64,000 nucleotides of DNA from Nitrosomonas sp. Is79A3 (GTDB taxonomy: Bacteria > Pseudomonadota > Gammaproteobacteria > Burkholderiales > Nitrosomonadaceae), in NCBI RefSeq assembly GCF_000219585.1, contig NC_015731.1:744001-808000 (forward strand). Direction: 5' to 3'. The notes below the pieces were generated by a model. The model had not been told where the DNA came from and ran no database searches. It saw only the letters and a program-made list of their open reading frames with translations. Shown piece after piece: positions 52,264 to 62,160 of this stretch. Position 1 is the first letter of the stretch. Each line of letters begins with the position of its first letter. The translations under genes and the position numbers were made by a program.

Positions 52264-52869
52264 ATCAAACTCCCAAAGTGAGGTTATAAAAAATTTTCTT
52301 ATAACTATCCGTTAATAAAGCAATTGTACTTAATGATAATAATTTTCTACTATCATTATTAAATATACTAACATTTAATTTCTTTTTAGAACCATGAGAT
52401 TCTTCCTGTTTTTATAGTACAGATGTACTAAAATTGGCATAAAATAGACTGAATTTATTACGTTTTATAACAATGGGGTATATTTCTTATTATCCGTTGA
52501 AAGGTTAATGCCACCGGTTTTGTCCGGTGGTTATTTAGTGTTCTTCGTTGTATCACTACGGCTTTTTTAGAACTTGAATCACGATCAAGAACATCGATAT
52601 ATTATAAGTAATGGGCGAGAAAAAAAACAACGAGAAGTATTCAAAGGCACTGTTGTCAATTGCTCGACATGATGTTTCAGTACAAGTTTGACAAGTTCAG
52701 CGATAATCAAGCAGGTGCCTGTAAATAAGCCTTGTACGCTGCTTTTAAGAAATAATTTTGACTGGCTCAGGACGATTAGGTTCGACTGATCTTTTGACGG
52801 ATAAAAATTTTAAATCAATTAATTCGGTTCAGGTTTTTTGTCTGACGAACCTGAACCGTTTTCCAGAAT
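52264..52869. other. Non-coding region with hairpins and possible Fur site
   Basis: No gene was found in these 606 bases. TGATAATAATTTTCT at 52334-52348 matches the Fur consensus at 12 of 14 positions, about 70 bases before the PEP-CTERM start, but the surroundings are very AT-rich. CCACCGG/CCGGTGG at 52511-52530 is a terminator-like hairpin without an obvious gene to end. CGGTTCAGGTT/AACCTGAACCG at 52825-52858 is the MCO terminator listed separately. Confidence 0.4.
52825..52858 (-). terminator. Terminator of the 650-aa multicopper oxidase gene
   Basis: A perfect 11-bp stem (CGGTTCAGGTT / AACCTGAACCG) with a 12-base loop lies 12 bases after the MCO stop on the minus strand. The tail is AT-rich. 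Confidence 0.75.
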
Positions 52870-54822
52870 TTATCGCGATGAATGCGATCCCGCGTCTCTC
52901 TTGTGTGAAGGTTTGTGGATACTGACAGGCGGTAGAATTTTTACCAATTCCATCATGCCATTATCTTCATGAAAAACATTATGGCAGTGCATGACCAAGG
53001 AGCCAGTGTAGTCCAGCGGTTTTTGCAGGAATTGCACGATATCGCCGATTTCTGCATTTCCTTCCTTATCGGATTGTGTCTCTACCAGCAATGTATCCCG
53101 CCAGATAGGGAACGAATATTTCACTTGTCCGCGGGAAACCAATTGAAATGAATTGATATGGATATGGAACATATGCGTTCCCACGGCGCTTTGCGCGGAC
53201 CATAGATCGACTTGTTTCAGTGCGAGATCGCGCTGACTGCGGATGGGATTGAAAACTCTGGCGTTGATGACCGATGCGCCACCGTCAATCGGAGCGAATT
53301 CGCTATTGGTGAAACCAAAGACAGCGCCCTGAGTAGGCAACTCGGGGCTTTCGGCAGCTGTGATGGTGACCGGCGCTGTTAGTCTGTTGAGTGCCTGTTG
53401 CGTTGGTACATCGGTATTGTAGGCAATTTCACTCGTGCTGACCTCGACATTTACGGTGAGGATCGGGGTTAGCTGCACATAGGTAGATGCTTGGCATATT
53501 TGATCTCGGGGAATCGCATTGCCGGATTGATCAACGCCATCATACAGAGCATAAGTGCCCGGAGTGGATGGCGCCTTTACCATTAAATCGAGTCTTTGGC
53601 CTGCGGCTAGGAAGAGCAGCTCATTGTTCAATACTCCTGCGCCATCAGTTGGTTTCACAACCGGGTTGGTCAAGAGTACCGGTAGATCGTTTTTTCCGGC
53701 ATTGGGGTTCTGCACAGGAACGCCGTCTGCCGCAAGAACATATGCCGCCGGGCTTGCTGTGGCAGTTTTGTCGTTTGGCTGATTAACAGGCATCAAGCAC
53801 ATTGGGACGACATTGCCGATACTACCGTTAATCACGCGCCAAAGCTGCGCCTCGTTGGTCGACATGGTGATCGACGGCTGGAACTGGCCGTTGACGGATA
53901 ATTCGTTATTGGTAATACCAGGGGCGGGTGGTTTTTGTCCACCGAATGCGCAACCATTTTGATTGCCGTATACGCTCATGCAATCGATGCGATAGGGATC
54001 TTTTTCAGTGCCTGAACCGGTGTTATCCGGATAATTGCCGCCGTAAGCGACTTCCTGCAACAGAATAATTTGTTCGCGTGCCTTTTGCACTGCGGCTAAG
54101 CTTTCCAAACCATGCACCGGATCTTCAATGATTAAGGCGCCGGCAATGCCGTTGGCCAAATGCATTGCGACAGCACCGTGTTTGTGCGCATGATACCAGT
54201 AGGTGCCGGAAGGGTGGTTGACGGGAATTTTGTAAGCATAAGCAAATTTTTCTGTCACACAATTTTCTTTGCCGAATTCAGCATAACATTCGTTCAATGG
54301 TTCTTTGGGTGTTTTCTTCGGAAAAATATTCAGCAATACATTATCGCTCGGACTGCTGGGTGAAACGTGCAATCCATGGGTATGCAGATTGATGACATCA
54401 AATCCATGCGGATTAGTGGTGCTATGGCTTGCATCACCTGCAGATTTCTCATAGTTGAGGTTATTCCGGAAAAGAATATTCAGCTTGTCTCCAGGGCGCA
54501 CGCGTAACGTAGGCCCAACCAGTAAATGGTTGGCAGATTGGGAAGCGGCTGGCTTGCTATGGGTGAGTTTTGCTCCGCGCACACTTACCACCGGATTCTC
54601 GCTGGGGCCGTTCTTGGCAGTCGGAGATGGGCCAAACAGTGTGTACTTGGCGGATTCAACATCCAATTGCACGCTTAATGATTTCGTGGAACCGGAGCTG
54701 GCTGATACAGGCATTTGCAGTGGCGCAGCGTGAACAAGCGCATGTGTCAATGCGATCGTCATGACGAGAAAAACAAAGAAGATTAACTGGATGGTGAATA
54801 ACTGATAGGTGTTTTTTTTCAT
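52870..54822 (-). CDS. Three-domain multicopper oxidase (laccase-like)
   Basis: A 650-aa exported copper oxidase. The signal peptide (about 1-33) is followed by three cupredoxin domains. The trinuclear and type 1 motifs are complete: HTHGLH, YWYHAHKHG, HMFHIHINSF and HCHNVFHEDNGMM (near residue 613). The long middle section contains several cysteines (near residues 179, 187, 282, 290), possibly disulfide-forming. The substrate is unknown; laccase, metal oxidase and nitrite-related roles all occur in the family. Confidence 0.9.
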   Translation of the reverse strand: MKKNTYQLFTIQLIFFVFLVMTIALTHALVHAAPLQMPVSASSGSTKSLSVQLDVESAKYTLFGPSPTAKNGPSENPVVSVRGAKLTHSKPAASQSANHLLVGPTLRVRPGDKLNILFRNNLNYEKSAGDASHSTTNPHGFDVINLHTHGLHVSPSSPSDNVLLNIFPKKTPKEPLNECYAEFGKENCVTEKFAYAYKIPVNHPSGTYWYHAHKHGAVAMHLANGIAGALIIEDPVHGLESLAAVQKAREQIILLQEVAYGGNYPDNTGSGTEKDPYRIDCMSVYGNQNGCAFGGQKPPAPGITNNELSVNGQFQPSITMSTNEAQLWRVINGSIGNVVPMCLMPVNQPNDKTATASPAAYVLAADGVPVQNPNAGKNDLPVLLTNPVVKPTDGAGVLNNELLFLAAGQRLDLMVKAPSTPGTYALYDGVDQSGNAIPRDQICQASTYVQLTPILTVNVEVSTSEIAYNTDVPTQQALNRLTAPVTITAAESPELPTQGAVFGFTNSEFAPIDGGASVINARVFNPIRSQRDLALKQVDLWSAQSAVGTHMFHIHINSFQLVSRGQVKYSFPIWRDTLLVETQSDKEGNAEIGDIVQFLQKPLDYTGSLVMHCHNVFHEDNGMMELVKILPPVSIHKPSHKRDAGSHSSR

Positions 54823-55051
54823 TTCTTTATTCCTAATGAGTTGCTGATCAACCAGCCATTATTTATCCGGTTACTATGGCTGGGCCGGGGAAGAAAGTGC
54901 CGATTGAATCAAGAATTCCGGTCGAATCGTGCTGGAACACTAAAGATCCTTGGTCGCACTTTGATTGGGTTGCGAGTTCATTGATTACTGTCGTAATCTC
55001 CTGGAAATGCATGGATGCAGAATGTCAGAAACCCTGTTCCATATTGTGTTA

Positions 55052-55918
55052 TCAAACAGTGCTAGCAAGCTGTTTGGCCTGCTCAGCAACGATTCCAATC
55101 TCTTCGGTAATAGCATCGGCCTTGCTTGGATCTATGCCAAGATCGGTACATTCCTGTCCGGTAATTGATTGTGTCGTGTGTTCGGCGTTCGCAAAATCCG
55201 GTAGCATTTTCTCTGCAATATTGACAAGTTTGACCAGGGGTTGGCCGGTTTCAGCATTCGTGTGGTCGGGTATATGGTGATAGCGTATCACAGCAATGAT
55301 TTCCGCCGGTAATCCCCAATGTGCAGCCAGTTGTGCGCCGATCTCACCGTGATGTGTACCAAGTAGCTCGCGCTCTATTTCTAAAAGTGATATTCCGGAA
55401 GCAGTGCTCAGTCTTTCATAAAGTGTATCGCTGATGTCTTTTGCAATAAAGCTTAGTACGTTATATCCAATATCATGCAAAAGTCCCGAGAGGAAAATTT
55501 GATCGTCCATCGGACGGTTTCGTGCAGGTATGTGTCTGGCAATAGCGCGCATCGTGGTGGCGATGGCCATACTGTGAATCCACAAATCAGTGGATTTAAA
55601 TTTACCCTCAGGTGGTTTAGTCAAAGCTGACAGGGTGGCCATACCGATAGCGATTGATTTCACCTGCGTCAGACCCAGGAACATGGCAGCATCGCTGATC
55701 GAGGATATTGTACCTGGCACTCCAAACAAGGAGGAATTAGACAATCCAATGATCTTGGCAGAAATCTGCGGGTCTTGTGCGATGAGTTTGAGCAGTTGCG
55801 TTTCACCTTCGTCTGTATTCAACGCTAATGCAAGCATTTTTTGGGCAATGACCGGCATAGCAGGCAGCGTATTAATATGTTCAAGAGATTGCTGCAAGCC
55901 GATAATGCTGTGAGACAT
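55052..55918 (-). CDS. HDOD-domain signalling protein
   Basis: A 288-aa cytoplasmic protein with one HDOD domain (about 10-215), related to HD-GYP but without its catalytic residues. LPAMPVIAQKMLALALN and the HDIGYNVLSF segment are typical. The frame opens far upstream, but GGAGGAGCGC precedes ATG 55918 at ideal spacing, so that start is used. It sits between two multicopper oxidase genes; the family often links to motility or stress signalling. Confidence 0.88.
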   Translation of the reverse strand: MSHSIIGLQQSLEHINTLPAMPVIAQKMLALALNTDEGETQLLKLIAQDPQISAKIIGLSNSSLFGVPGTISSISDAAMFLGLTQVKSIAIGMATLSALTKPPEGKFKSTDLWIHSMAIATTMRAIARHIPARNRPMDDQIFLSGLLHDIGYNVLSFIAKDISDTLYERLSTASGISLLEIERELLGTHHGEIGAQLAAHWGLPAEIIAVIRYHHIPDHTNAETGQPLVKLVNIAEKMLPDFANAEHTTQSITGQECTDLGIDPSKADAITEEIGIVAEQAKQLASTV

Positions 55919-56554
55919 AGTGCGCTCCTCCCGCGAAAATTCCACTTCTCTTAGTACAGTTTGACTCATGCTGAATGCTGATAAACACTGTAACAATAAT
56001 GGTTGGGCACAAAATTTTGCCATGAGAAATTTTCCAGCAATCAGTATTTCACAGCACAATCAACTACTCTGACATTTGGTGAGGCCCAGTGAATGTCGAA
56101 TCACTGGAGTAGGTGACAGGATGCATCATTATAGAAAGCATCCATAATAAGTATTGGGTAAATAGAGATGTAAAATGTTATCTTTTCTGAGAAATCTCAC
56201 CTTTTTCGAGGAAGCGCACGAAAAAATTTGCTAGTTGTTCGATTTACTCATTTAGTTTGTTGCAGGAAAGAATGTGTAAATCTGCTGCGGACTGACACAA
56301 GCGGAAAGGCTGGATATTTTGCTGACGCATACTGCGGGGGGCAATAAAGTTTTGTATGCCGATCGAATTCAGCCCTAGTAAGTCATCCTTAACCTAATGT
56401 TCAGTTCTGGTTTGAATTGCCTGTCAAGAGGAATAAAGCTTAATAAGAAGATTCAAGTTGATGCATTTTCCGTTCGTTCGGCATCCTGCGCACAGAGTGG
56501 TGTACGGACGGGCGAGAACGTAAAATGCTTGTAAAAAACTCAACCCAAAGAAAA
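55919..56554. other. Non-coding stretch with a long imperfect hairpin
   Basis: No supported gene in these 636 bases. The frame of the HDOD gene stays open to 56059, but that part looks non-coding. An inverted repeat (GCATTTTCCGTTC at 56463-56475, GAACGTAAAATGC at 56516-56528, one mismatch) forms a large hairpin just after the stop of the next minus-strand gene and could act as its terminator. Confidence 0.4.
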
Positions 56555-58174
56555 TCAGCTTATTAGGAAATTGCGCATCATCCCCATATCTTCATGCTCC
56601 AGATTATGGCAGTGGTAAAGGAATAAGCCGGTGAAATCCTTAAACGGTTTTATAATTTCTACTTCTTCTCCCGGCATCACCAGGACAGTGTCTTTCCAGC
56701 CGCTGTTGATAAATCCGTCTTTGACAGTATCATATGCGTATCCTTGATTGGTCTGCGTTCGCGATAGAATTTGAAACTGCTGACCATGCAAGTGAATAGG
56801 ATGTGGCATTGCCATCATCATGCCCATGCCGCCCCTGCTCCCGCGCATTCCTCCTCTACTCATGCCTCCGTGAGTATCGTGGAATATCCTTATTTTCTGA
56901 ACACTATTGACTGGGATATTTTCAATTTCCGTATGATCTTGCATGTCAAATGTTCTGCCATTTAATTGGAATGTCATGTGCCGCATGCCAATGGCAATAG
57001 GAACAGTTTTATCGGGATTGGAGATATCCTGAGCGGTCAATCGGCGCATGGGAATTAGTTCTGCAGGCAACTTGGGTGAATCACTGATTTTTTCGGTAAT
57101 ATGGAACTTGGCAATAGAAATAACTTCATTTTGGGCCGATGCATCATCCATCATACCCATTCTACCCATGCCCTGACGCATTCCGCCACCCATGCCACCT
57201 CCCATAGGCGATGTAGATCCCTGATAGGCCAAGCTTTGCAACATGAGATCAGAACCGGGTTTTCTGCCACTAAAATCAACCCACAGCTCAACACGTTCAG
57301 CAGGAGCAAGCATAATATAGGGTAAAGTTTCAGGCTTCTCCAATAAGCCGCCATCTGTGCCGATTGCGATTACGGGAGTGCCGTCATCCCAGCCTAACTT
57401 GTAAATTCTGGAATTCGATCCATTGAGTATACGCAAACGATAGGCTCTGGTTTTTACGGGAATAATGCTGTTTTCTTGGCCATTGACCAGAATCGTGTCG
57501 CCCAGAAAACCTCTCATCCGCTGGTGCCTATTAAGCATGTAACGTAATTGATTGCCATTAGTGAAGCTGCGATCCTGAATGACAAGCGGGAGATCAAATT
57601 CACCGCTGGGCAAATTCAGTTTTCGTTCAGCTTCATTGGATATGGTAATGAGGCCTGCCAGGCCTTGATATACCTGCGTGGCGGTTAATTCATGCGTGTG
57701 AGAATGATACCAGTTAGTGCCAGCAGGGTTCTTCACCTCAAATTCATAAACATACTGTTCGCCATGATATATGGCGTACATAGGATGTCCGTCCATTACC
57801 TGGGGTACATGCATGCCGTGCCAGTGGGTAACACATGGTTCTGGCAATTGATTATAAAAGTATATTCGGACTTTTTGGCCCTGCTCGAAATTGAGGATCG
57901 GTCCTAAATAACCCGGCAATTCTTTAAGTGCTGATTGGGGCCCCTTCAGCAATTTCCCAGTGTACTTAAAAACATGAGTATGAGCGCCCGCAAGAATAGG
58001 GACGTCAGCGGTTTGAGCGGTTAATGCGACTTCAACATCGGCTTTGAATGAACTGTTGGGAGCCTTACTAAACCCTTGGCTTTCTGCCAGTGCAAAACCG
58101 GGCAATGTGGCGGCGATCGTACCTATTGTCGCATATTGCAGGAATTGACGTCTTTTGTAATCAATGTGTGTCAT
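56555..58174 (-). CDS. CueO/SufI-type multicopper oxidase with Met-rich loops
   Basis: A 539-aa copper oxidase with a twin-arginine-like signal (YKRRQFLQYATIGTIAATLPG). Copper motifs are HWHGMHVP, WYHSHTHE, HPIHLHGQQF and HCHNLEHEDMGMM. Two methionine/glycine-rich insertions (GGGMGGGMRQGMGRMGMM, about 330-350, and GGMGMMMAMPHP before the third domain) resemble the copper(I)-binding region of CueO, so periplasmic cuprous oxidase activity and copper tolerance are likely. It is the third MCO in the window. Confidence 0.9.
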   Translation of the reverse strand: MTHIDYKRRQFLQYATIGTIAATLPGFALAESQGFSKAPNSSFKADVEVALTAQTADVPILAGAHTHVFKYTGKLLKGPQSALKELPGYLGPILNFEQGQKVRIYFYNQLPEPCVTHWHGMHVPQVMDGHPMYAIYHGEQYVYEFEVKNPAGTNWYHSHTHELTATQVYQGLAGLITISNEAERKLNLPSGEFDLPLVIQDRSFTNGNQLRYMLNRHQRMRGFLGDTILVNGQENSIIPVKTRAYRLRILNGSNSRIYKLGWDDGTPVIAIGTDGGLLEKPETLPYIMLAPAERVELWVDFSGRKPGSDLMLQSLAYQGSTSPMGGGMGGGMRQGMGRMGMMDDASAQNEVISIAKFHITEKISDSPKLPAELIPMRRLTAQDISNPDKTVPIAIGMRHMTFQLNGRTFDMQDHTEIENIPVNSVQKIRIFHDTHGGMSRGGMRGSRGGMGMMMAMPHPIHLHGQQFQILSRTQTNQGYAYDTVKDGFINSGWKDTVLVMPGEEVEIIKPFKDFTGLFLYHCHNLEHEDMGMMRNFLIS

Positions 58175-58395
58175 GATTAACCTCTCGCATGATAACGATA
58201 AGTCTTGTGGCTAGATAGAAAGTATCTCAATATCAATTTTTTGTAGCTTTAAGAATAACAGCTAATGGCAAGATTACTATTCTAGAAATTAGTGTACCAG
58301 CTCAAGGATAATTAGCAACCCGATTAAAGCAAAGTAGGGAAATTCTATTTTGGGGACGGATCTGAGAAAAGCGGGAGAATAGGAAGTTACAACAC

Positions 58396-58839
58396 TTATG
58401 GGTGAGACAATAACGCCATCAACATTTGTGGAGATGTATTTGCCTAGGCCAATACTGCAGTGGCAGCTTGCTGCATGATCTGTTTTTTAGTTAACGATGT
58501 TGTCTCTAGGGCATAATCAGCATCCTGTATTCGCGATTTACTAGCCGTTGTAGGCTCAACACTGGTTTGGTTATTGGCAATGACAGATTCCAGACGATTT
58601 AACTGCGCACCGATCTTCGATCTTTCCTCATTGATATGATTCAATGCAAGATCCATCATATAAGTAGCAAATCCTGCATTGTTGACCAGATCCACACTTT
58701 GGATGCTCATTGCCGCAGTATTAACAGCCCCTAAAGTCACATTAAGGGTATCAGATTTATTTGCGCCTACTTGAAACTGTTTGCTATTACCTACTGCAGC
58801 AACTGCTATATTTTCCCAGATCTCGTTGAAACCGCTCAT
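58396..58839 (-). pseudogene. Flagellin relic (C-terminal part, internal stop)
   Basis: The frame shows the conserved flagellin C-terminus: FQVGANKSDTLNV, INEERSKIGAQLNRLES and SRIQDADYALETTSLTKKQI. The N-terminal domain is missing. After AVLA an in-frame TAG (58444-58446) stands where homologues have a glutamine codon, then the frame continues as ANTSPQMLMALLSHP to a TAA at 58396. A single C-to-T change explains the stop. It is cut at its 5' side near the IS5 element. Confidence 0.82.
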
Positions 58840-58860
58840 GGGATTTTCACCGCTTCTTAA

Positions 58861-60051
58861 GGAAGCTCTGATTAAGTTATTTATTCCAGTTTTGTCGACA
58901 AAGCTATCGGTAAAGTAGCTAATATAGGCATTATTGTGCGATTAATAACTGTAATTTTTAGCAGATTGCATACTATTCTGTCCCCTGAGGCTGATTTTCA
59001 GGGATATTGGACGGAATTATCCCGTGGTTGGCATCCACACCTTACGGACATGGTAAAGATTAGCCAAGGCAAACAACAGATAAAGCTGTTGTGCATTCTT
59101 GAATAATCCTCGGTAACGGACTTTGGTATAACCAAATTGTCTTTTGACAATACGAAACGGATGTTCAACCTTTGCGCGTAGTGAAGCTAGCATACGATTG
59201 AGCACGACATGTTCTGCTGGCAATTCCTCACCGCGCTTGCGTTTGAATGGCATACCCCAGACCGGCTCTTCCGGCTGTCGTTGCGCTTCCAGATTGCGAT
59301 CATTACGAGTATAAGCCCGATCACCCAATACAATTGCCTCTTCGCCATGTACCAGCGCATCAATCATGTTGCCATCGGCCACTTTGGCCGTGGTAATTTC
59401 CAGGCTATGCACCAGGCCGGAATCGGCATCTACGCCTATGTGTGCTTTTAATCCAAAGTAATAGTTGTTGCCTTTCTTAGTCGAACTCATCTCGCCATCA
59501 CGTTTGCGTTGCCGGTTCTTGGTCGATGGCGCAGCCGCTATCAGCGTGGCGTCAACTATCGTGCCCTGACGCAGCAATAATCCCTGTTGCGCTAACCGCC
59601 CAGTTGTTTCAGCAAACAGGCTTTGTGCCAAGTGATGCCTCTCCAGCAGGTGGCGAAACTTGAGGATCGTCGTCTCATCAGGCATAACATCTTCTCCCGC
59701 ATCTAGTCCTGCAAATTCACGTAGCATCGGCACATCATGTAACGCTTCTTCCATTGCCGGATCTGAATAACCAAACCATTGCTGCATCATATGAATCCGC
59801 AGCATCGCTTCCAACGCAAATGGCTTGCGTCCCAAACCTGCTACCGGATAGTGCGGCGCGATCCGATTCGTCCAGTCTACCCATGGAACCACTTGCTCCA
59901 TTTCTTCGAGAAACTTTTGCCGGCGAGTTACTTTTGGTTTCTTGATAAATAATGGAATCGACAATACTAATTGTTTCATCAATGCATTCCCTTGCAGTGG
60001 TTACAATCTACCGCGTATTTTACAAGTTTTTGGGACTTAATCAGAGTTTCC
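58861..60051 (-). mobile_element. IS5-family insertion sequence with TTAA target duplication
   Basis: A 1,191-bp element. The ends GGAAGCTCTGATTAAGT (58861) and its complement (to 60051) are 17-base inverted repeats with one mismatch. TTAA flanks both sides (58857-58860, 60052-60055), fitting the YTAR target of the IS5 group. The element carries one complete transposase gene and separates a flagellin relic from a truncated HD-GYP gene. Confidence 0.9.
59017..59979 (-). CDS. IS5-family transposase
   Basis: A 320-aa DDE transposase, apparently intact. It has the N-terminal DUF772-like region (GRKPFALEAMLRIHMMQQWF), the DDE residues in TIVDATLI, VLGDRAYTR and the YREK-like helix (near RNDRN, with E in KVEHPFRIVKRQFGY). 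ATG 59979 is preceded by AAGGGA. A full-length gene with clean ends suggests that the element can still move. Confidence 0.92.
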   Translation of the reverse strand: MKQLVLSIPLFIKKPKVTRRQKFLEEMEQVVPWVDWTNRIAPHYPVAGLGRKPFALEAMLRIHMMQQWFGYSDPAMEEALHDVPMLREFAGLDAGEDVMPDETTILKFRHLLERHHLAQSLFAETTGRLAQQGLLLRQGTIVDATLIAAAPSTKNRQRKRDGEMSSTKKGNNYYFGLKAHIGVDADSGLVHSLEITTAKVADGNMIDALVHGEEAIVLGDRAYTRNDRNLEAQRQPEEPVWGMPFKRKRGEELPAEHVVLNRMLASLRAKVEHPFRIVKRQFGYTKVRYRGLFKNAQQLYLLFALANLYHVRKVWMPTTG

Positions 60052-60052
60052 T

Positions 60053-60687
60053 TAATCAGCATTCTGGCCCAAGTGGGTGAAATGCGTGATAATGATACCG
60101 GCAAGCACGTCATACGTGTGGGTAAGTACGCGCGCATTCTTTCTGAAGCTTTGGAGTTGCCTGCTGATATCTGTTATCTGATTGAAAAAGCTGCGCCATT
60201 GCATGATATTGGTAAAATTGGCATTCCTGATCATATACTGCTGAAGGCAGGGAAACTGACCGATGTAGAATGGGAAAAAATGCGTAGGCATGCGCAAACG
60301 GGCGCTGATCTGCTAACCAAGCATGAGTCCTTGATGGTGCAACTGGCGGCCAGTATTGCGCTATCACATCACGAGCACTGGGATGGAAACGGATATCCCA
60401 AGCAACTTAGAGCAGCTTCTATTCCAATCGAAGGCCGTATTACCGCCATCAGTGATGTTTTTGATGCGCTCACATCGCCAAGACCCTATAAAGAAGCCTG
60501 GCCCATCGAAAGAGCCGTTGAGTACATCAAAAGCAAGGCTGGAATGCAGTTCGATCCGCAGCTAGTTGATTTGTTTATTGAAAATATAGACAAAATTGTT
60601 GTAATACGAGAACAATATAAAGATGAAGGGGAATGCCAGACGCTGCAGTATCTAACGCCACGACTCACAGTTGTGAGTATGCTGTAA
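60053..60687 (+). pseudogene. HD-GYP c-di-GMP phosphodiesterase fragment, 5' end lost
   Basis: The reading frame enters from the IS5 end and has no start of its own apart from codons inside the IS. The domain itself looks intact: MRDNDTGKHVIRVG, HDIGKIGIPDHIL, HHEHWDGNGYP and SDVFDALTSPRPYK carry the HD and GYP metal and substrate residues. The usual N-terminal receiver or sensor part is absent, since the DNA left of the element is a flagellin relic. It may be silent or driven from an IS promoter. Confidence 0.8.
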
Positions 60688-60695
60688 GTGAAACG

Positions 60696-61781
60696 CTAAC
60701 GCTCGGCAACTATCCGCTCCTGACTTCCTTCAGCAGCCTTCTGCAACACTAAATTTCGCTCCTTCTTCGGAAGCTTGCTAATTTCTGTGACGGCATTAAA
60801 GAACCTTTCCATATCCTTGTCTTGTTGGGTAAGAATTGCCTGGAATGAGGGTAATAACTGAGTGTAAATGGAAACAGTTGCCAGTAATGCGTTATTTAAT
60901 GGTTGCGCAAACCATTGGTCATAACTGCTGAACTCAGCTTTGTCGGCTTTCAGGTGTAAGAATTCTTCGCGGAGTTCCTCAAATATATGTGTTTTTTGGA
61001 TACGTTTCTCAGCGTTACTGATATCCGAATGGAATAATTCTTGTAACCGTTTGCGATGTTTTAACACCAGATTGGTAAAAATAGCCTCTCTTTCTTGCCT
61101 CGCATTTAATACAGCTTGCTGAAAAACTGTACCATTACTCTCAAACCAGCGCCGGACACCTTCATGCTCAACTGCGGTAGCAAAAGATTCATTGAAAACA
61201 CTGTCACCGGGCACATAAACTACCTGATGAGCGAGCTCATGAAATATCAGACGGGCAAGATTCATTTCAGAATACCCGATAAAGGTATTTAATACCGGAT
61301 CGCTGAACCAGCCTAAGGTGGAATAGGCGCGGATTCCACCGACATACACATCATAACCCTCATTTCTAAGCACTTCTGCATAATGTTCTGCCTTGGCTTG
61401 AGAGAAAAAACCGCGATAATTGACGCAACCTACCTGCACAAAACACCATTCTTTGAGTTTCAAAGAAAGCTCCGGCGAAGCAAAAACATTCCATACTACG
61501 TAGGGTCGCTCTAAATCCGCATAACTGGTATAGCTCAGGTTATCAGGCAACTTCAATTCACGACTGGCAAATTCACGCAATTGAACAATTTTGCTCAGTG
61601 AGTGCTTTAATTTGGGATCCGTATCAGGATGAGCAATAATCGCACTAATCGGTTGCGAGCGGCGTAAAACATTAAAATGCCCATCAACGGCTTGAGCATA
61701 GTATGGAAGATTGGCGCACGCACTGAGCCAGATAACCTGACTCGTAATTATGACAAGTCTTAAGGTGTATGGAATTCGCAA
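60696..61781 (-). CDS. Zinc aminopeptidase-like lipoprotein (PF10023 type)
   Basis: A 361-aa predicted lipoprotein. The signal (TSQVIWLSAC) ends in a lipobox cysteine, C21. The metal motif HELAHQVVY (about 190) and NESFATAVEHEG downstream match the family of predicted Zn-dependent aminopeptidases. TTG at 61781 is the only in-frame start near CAGGAGA. It is convergent with the HD-GYP fragment. Confidence 0.85.
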   Translation of the reverse strand: MRIPYTLRLVIITSQVIWLSACANLPYYAQAVDGHFNVLRRSQPISAIIAHPDTDPKLKHSLSKIVQLREFASRELKLPDNLSYTSYADLERPYVVWNVFASPELSLKLKEWCFVQVGCVNYRGFFSQAKAEHYAEVLRNEGYDVYVGGIRAYSTLGWFSDPVLNTFIGYSEMNLARLIFHELAHQVVYVPGDSVFNESFATAVEHEGVRRWFESNGTVFQQAVLNARQEREAIFTNLVLKHRKRLQELFHSDISNAEKRIQKTHIFEELREEFLHLKADKAEFSSYDQWFAQPLNNALLATVSIYTQLLPSFQAILTQQDKDMERFFNAVTEISKLPKKERNLVLQKAAEGSQERIVAER

Positions 61782-62160
61782 AGCTACACTATCTCCTGAT
61801 GAAATAGAAAAACTAAGATATGAAATAAAGCATCATACTCATCTTTCTTTTTTTTTCTCAAACAATTTTAAACAGATTTGACTCAAGTTGTGGGTGATCT
61901 TAGTTGTAAAGCTTCAGATCCTATTTTTCCTGATTAATTCCATAGTTACTACTGTGTTTTATCGAAACTGCCCTCTATTTTTTTCAAGATGCGCCGATAT
62001 AAATACCAGGATTTTAAAGAAAGAGAAGATTCTTATCATGAATTCTTGGCATGATCTCAAAAAAATTACCAAATCATTTCTGAACAACAGTTCAGAGAAC
62101 TGTTATGTCTAGAGTGCATATTATTTGTAAATTCTTGCCTTTATTTTGGCCGCATTACAG
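61782..62160. other. AT-rich gap with a possible small ORF
   Basis: This stretch holds no recognised gene. An ORF at 62038-62112 (24 aa, start MNSWHDLKKITKS) has AAAGAGAAG upstream, but it has no known relative and its coding nature is doubtful. The AT-rich part near 61840-61960 may contain the divergent promoters. Confidence 0.25.

Noticed and set aside
52334-52348. Fifth Fur box upstream of the PEP-CTERM gene
   Set aside because: The match is 12 of 14, but the region is so AT-rich that chance is likely and the gene has no iron link; kept only as a note in the gap entry.
59971-60052. Start of the HD-GYP frame inside the IS5 element
   Set aside because: The first codons (from a TTG) belong to the IS end; they are not part of the original gene, so the HD-GYP gene is treated as 5'-truncated.
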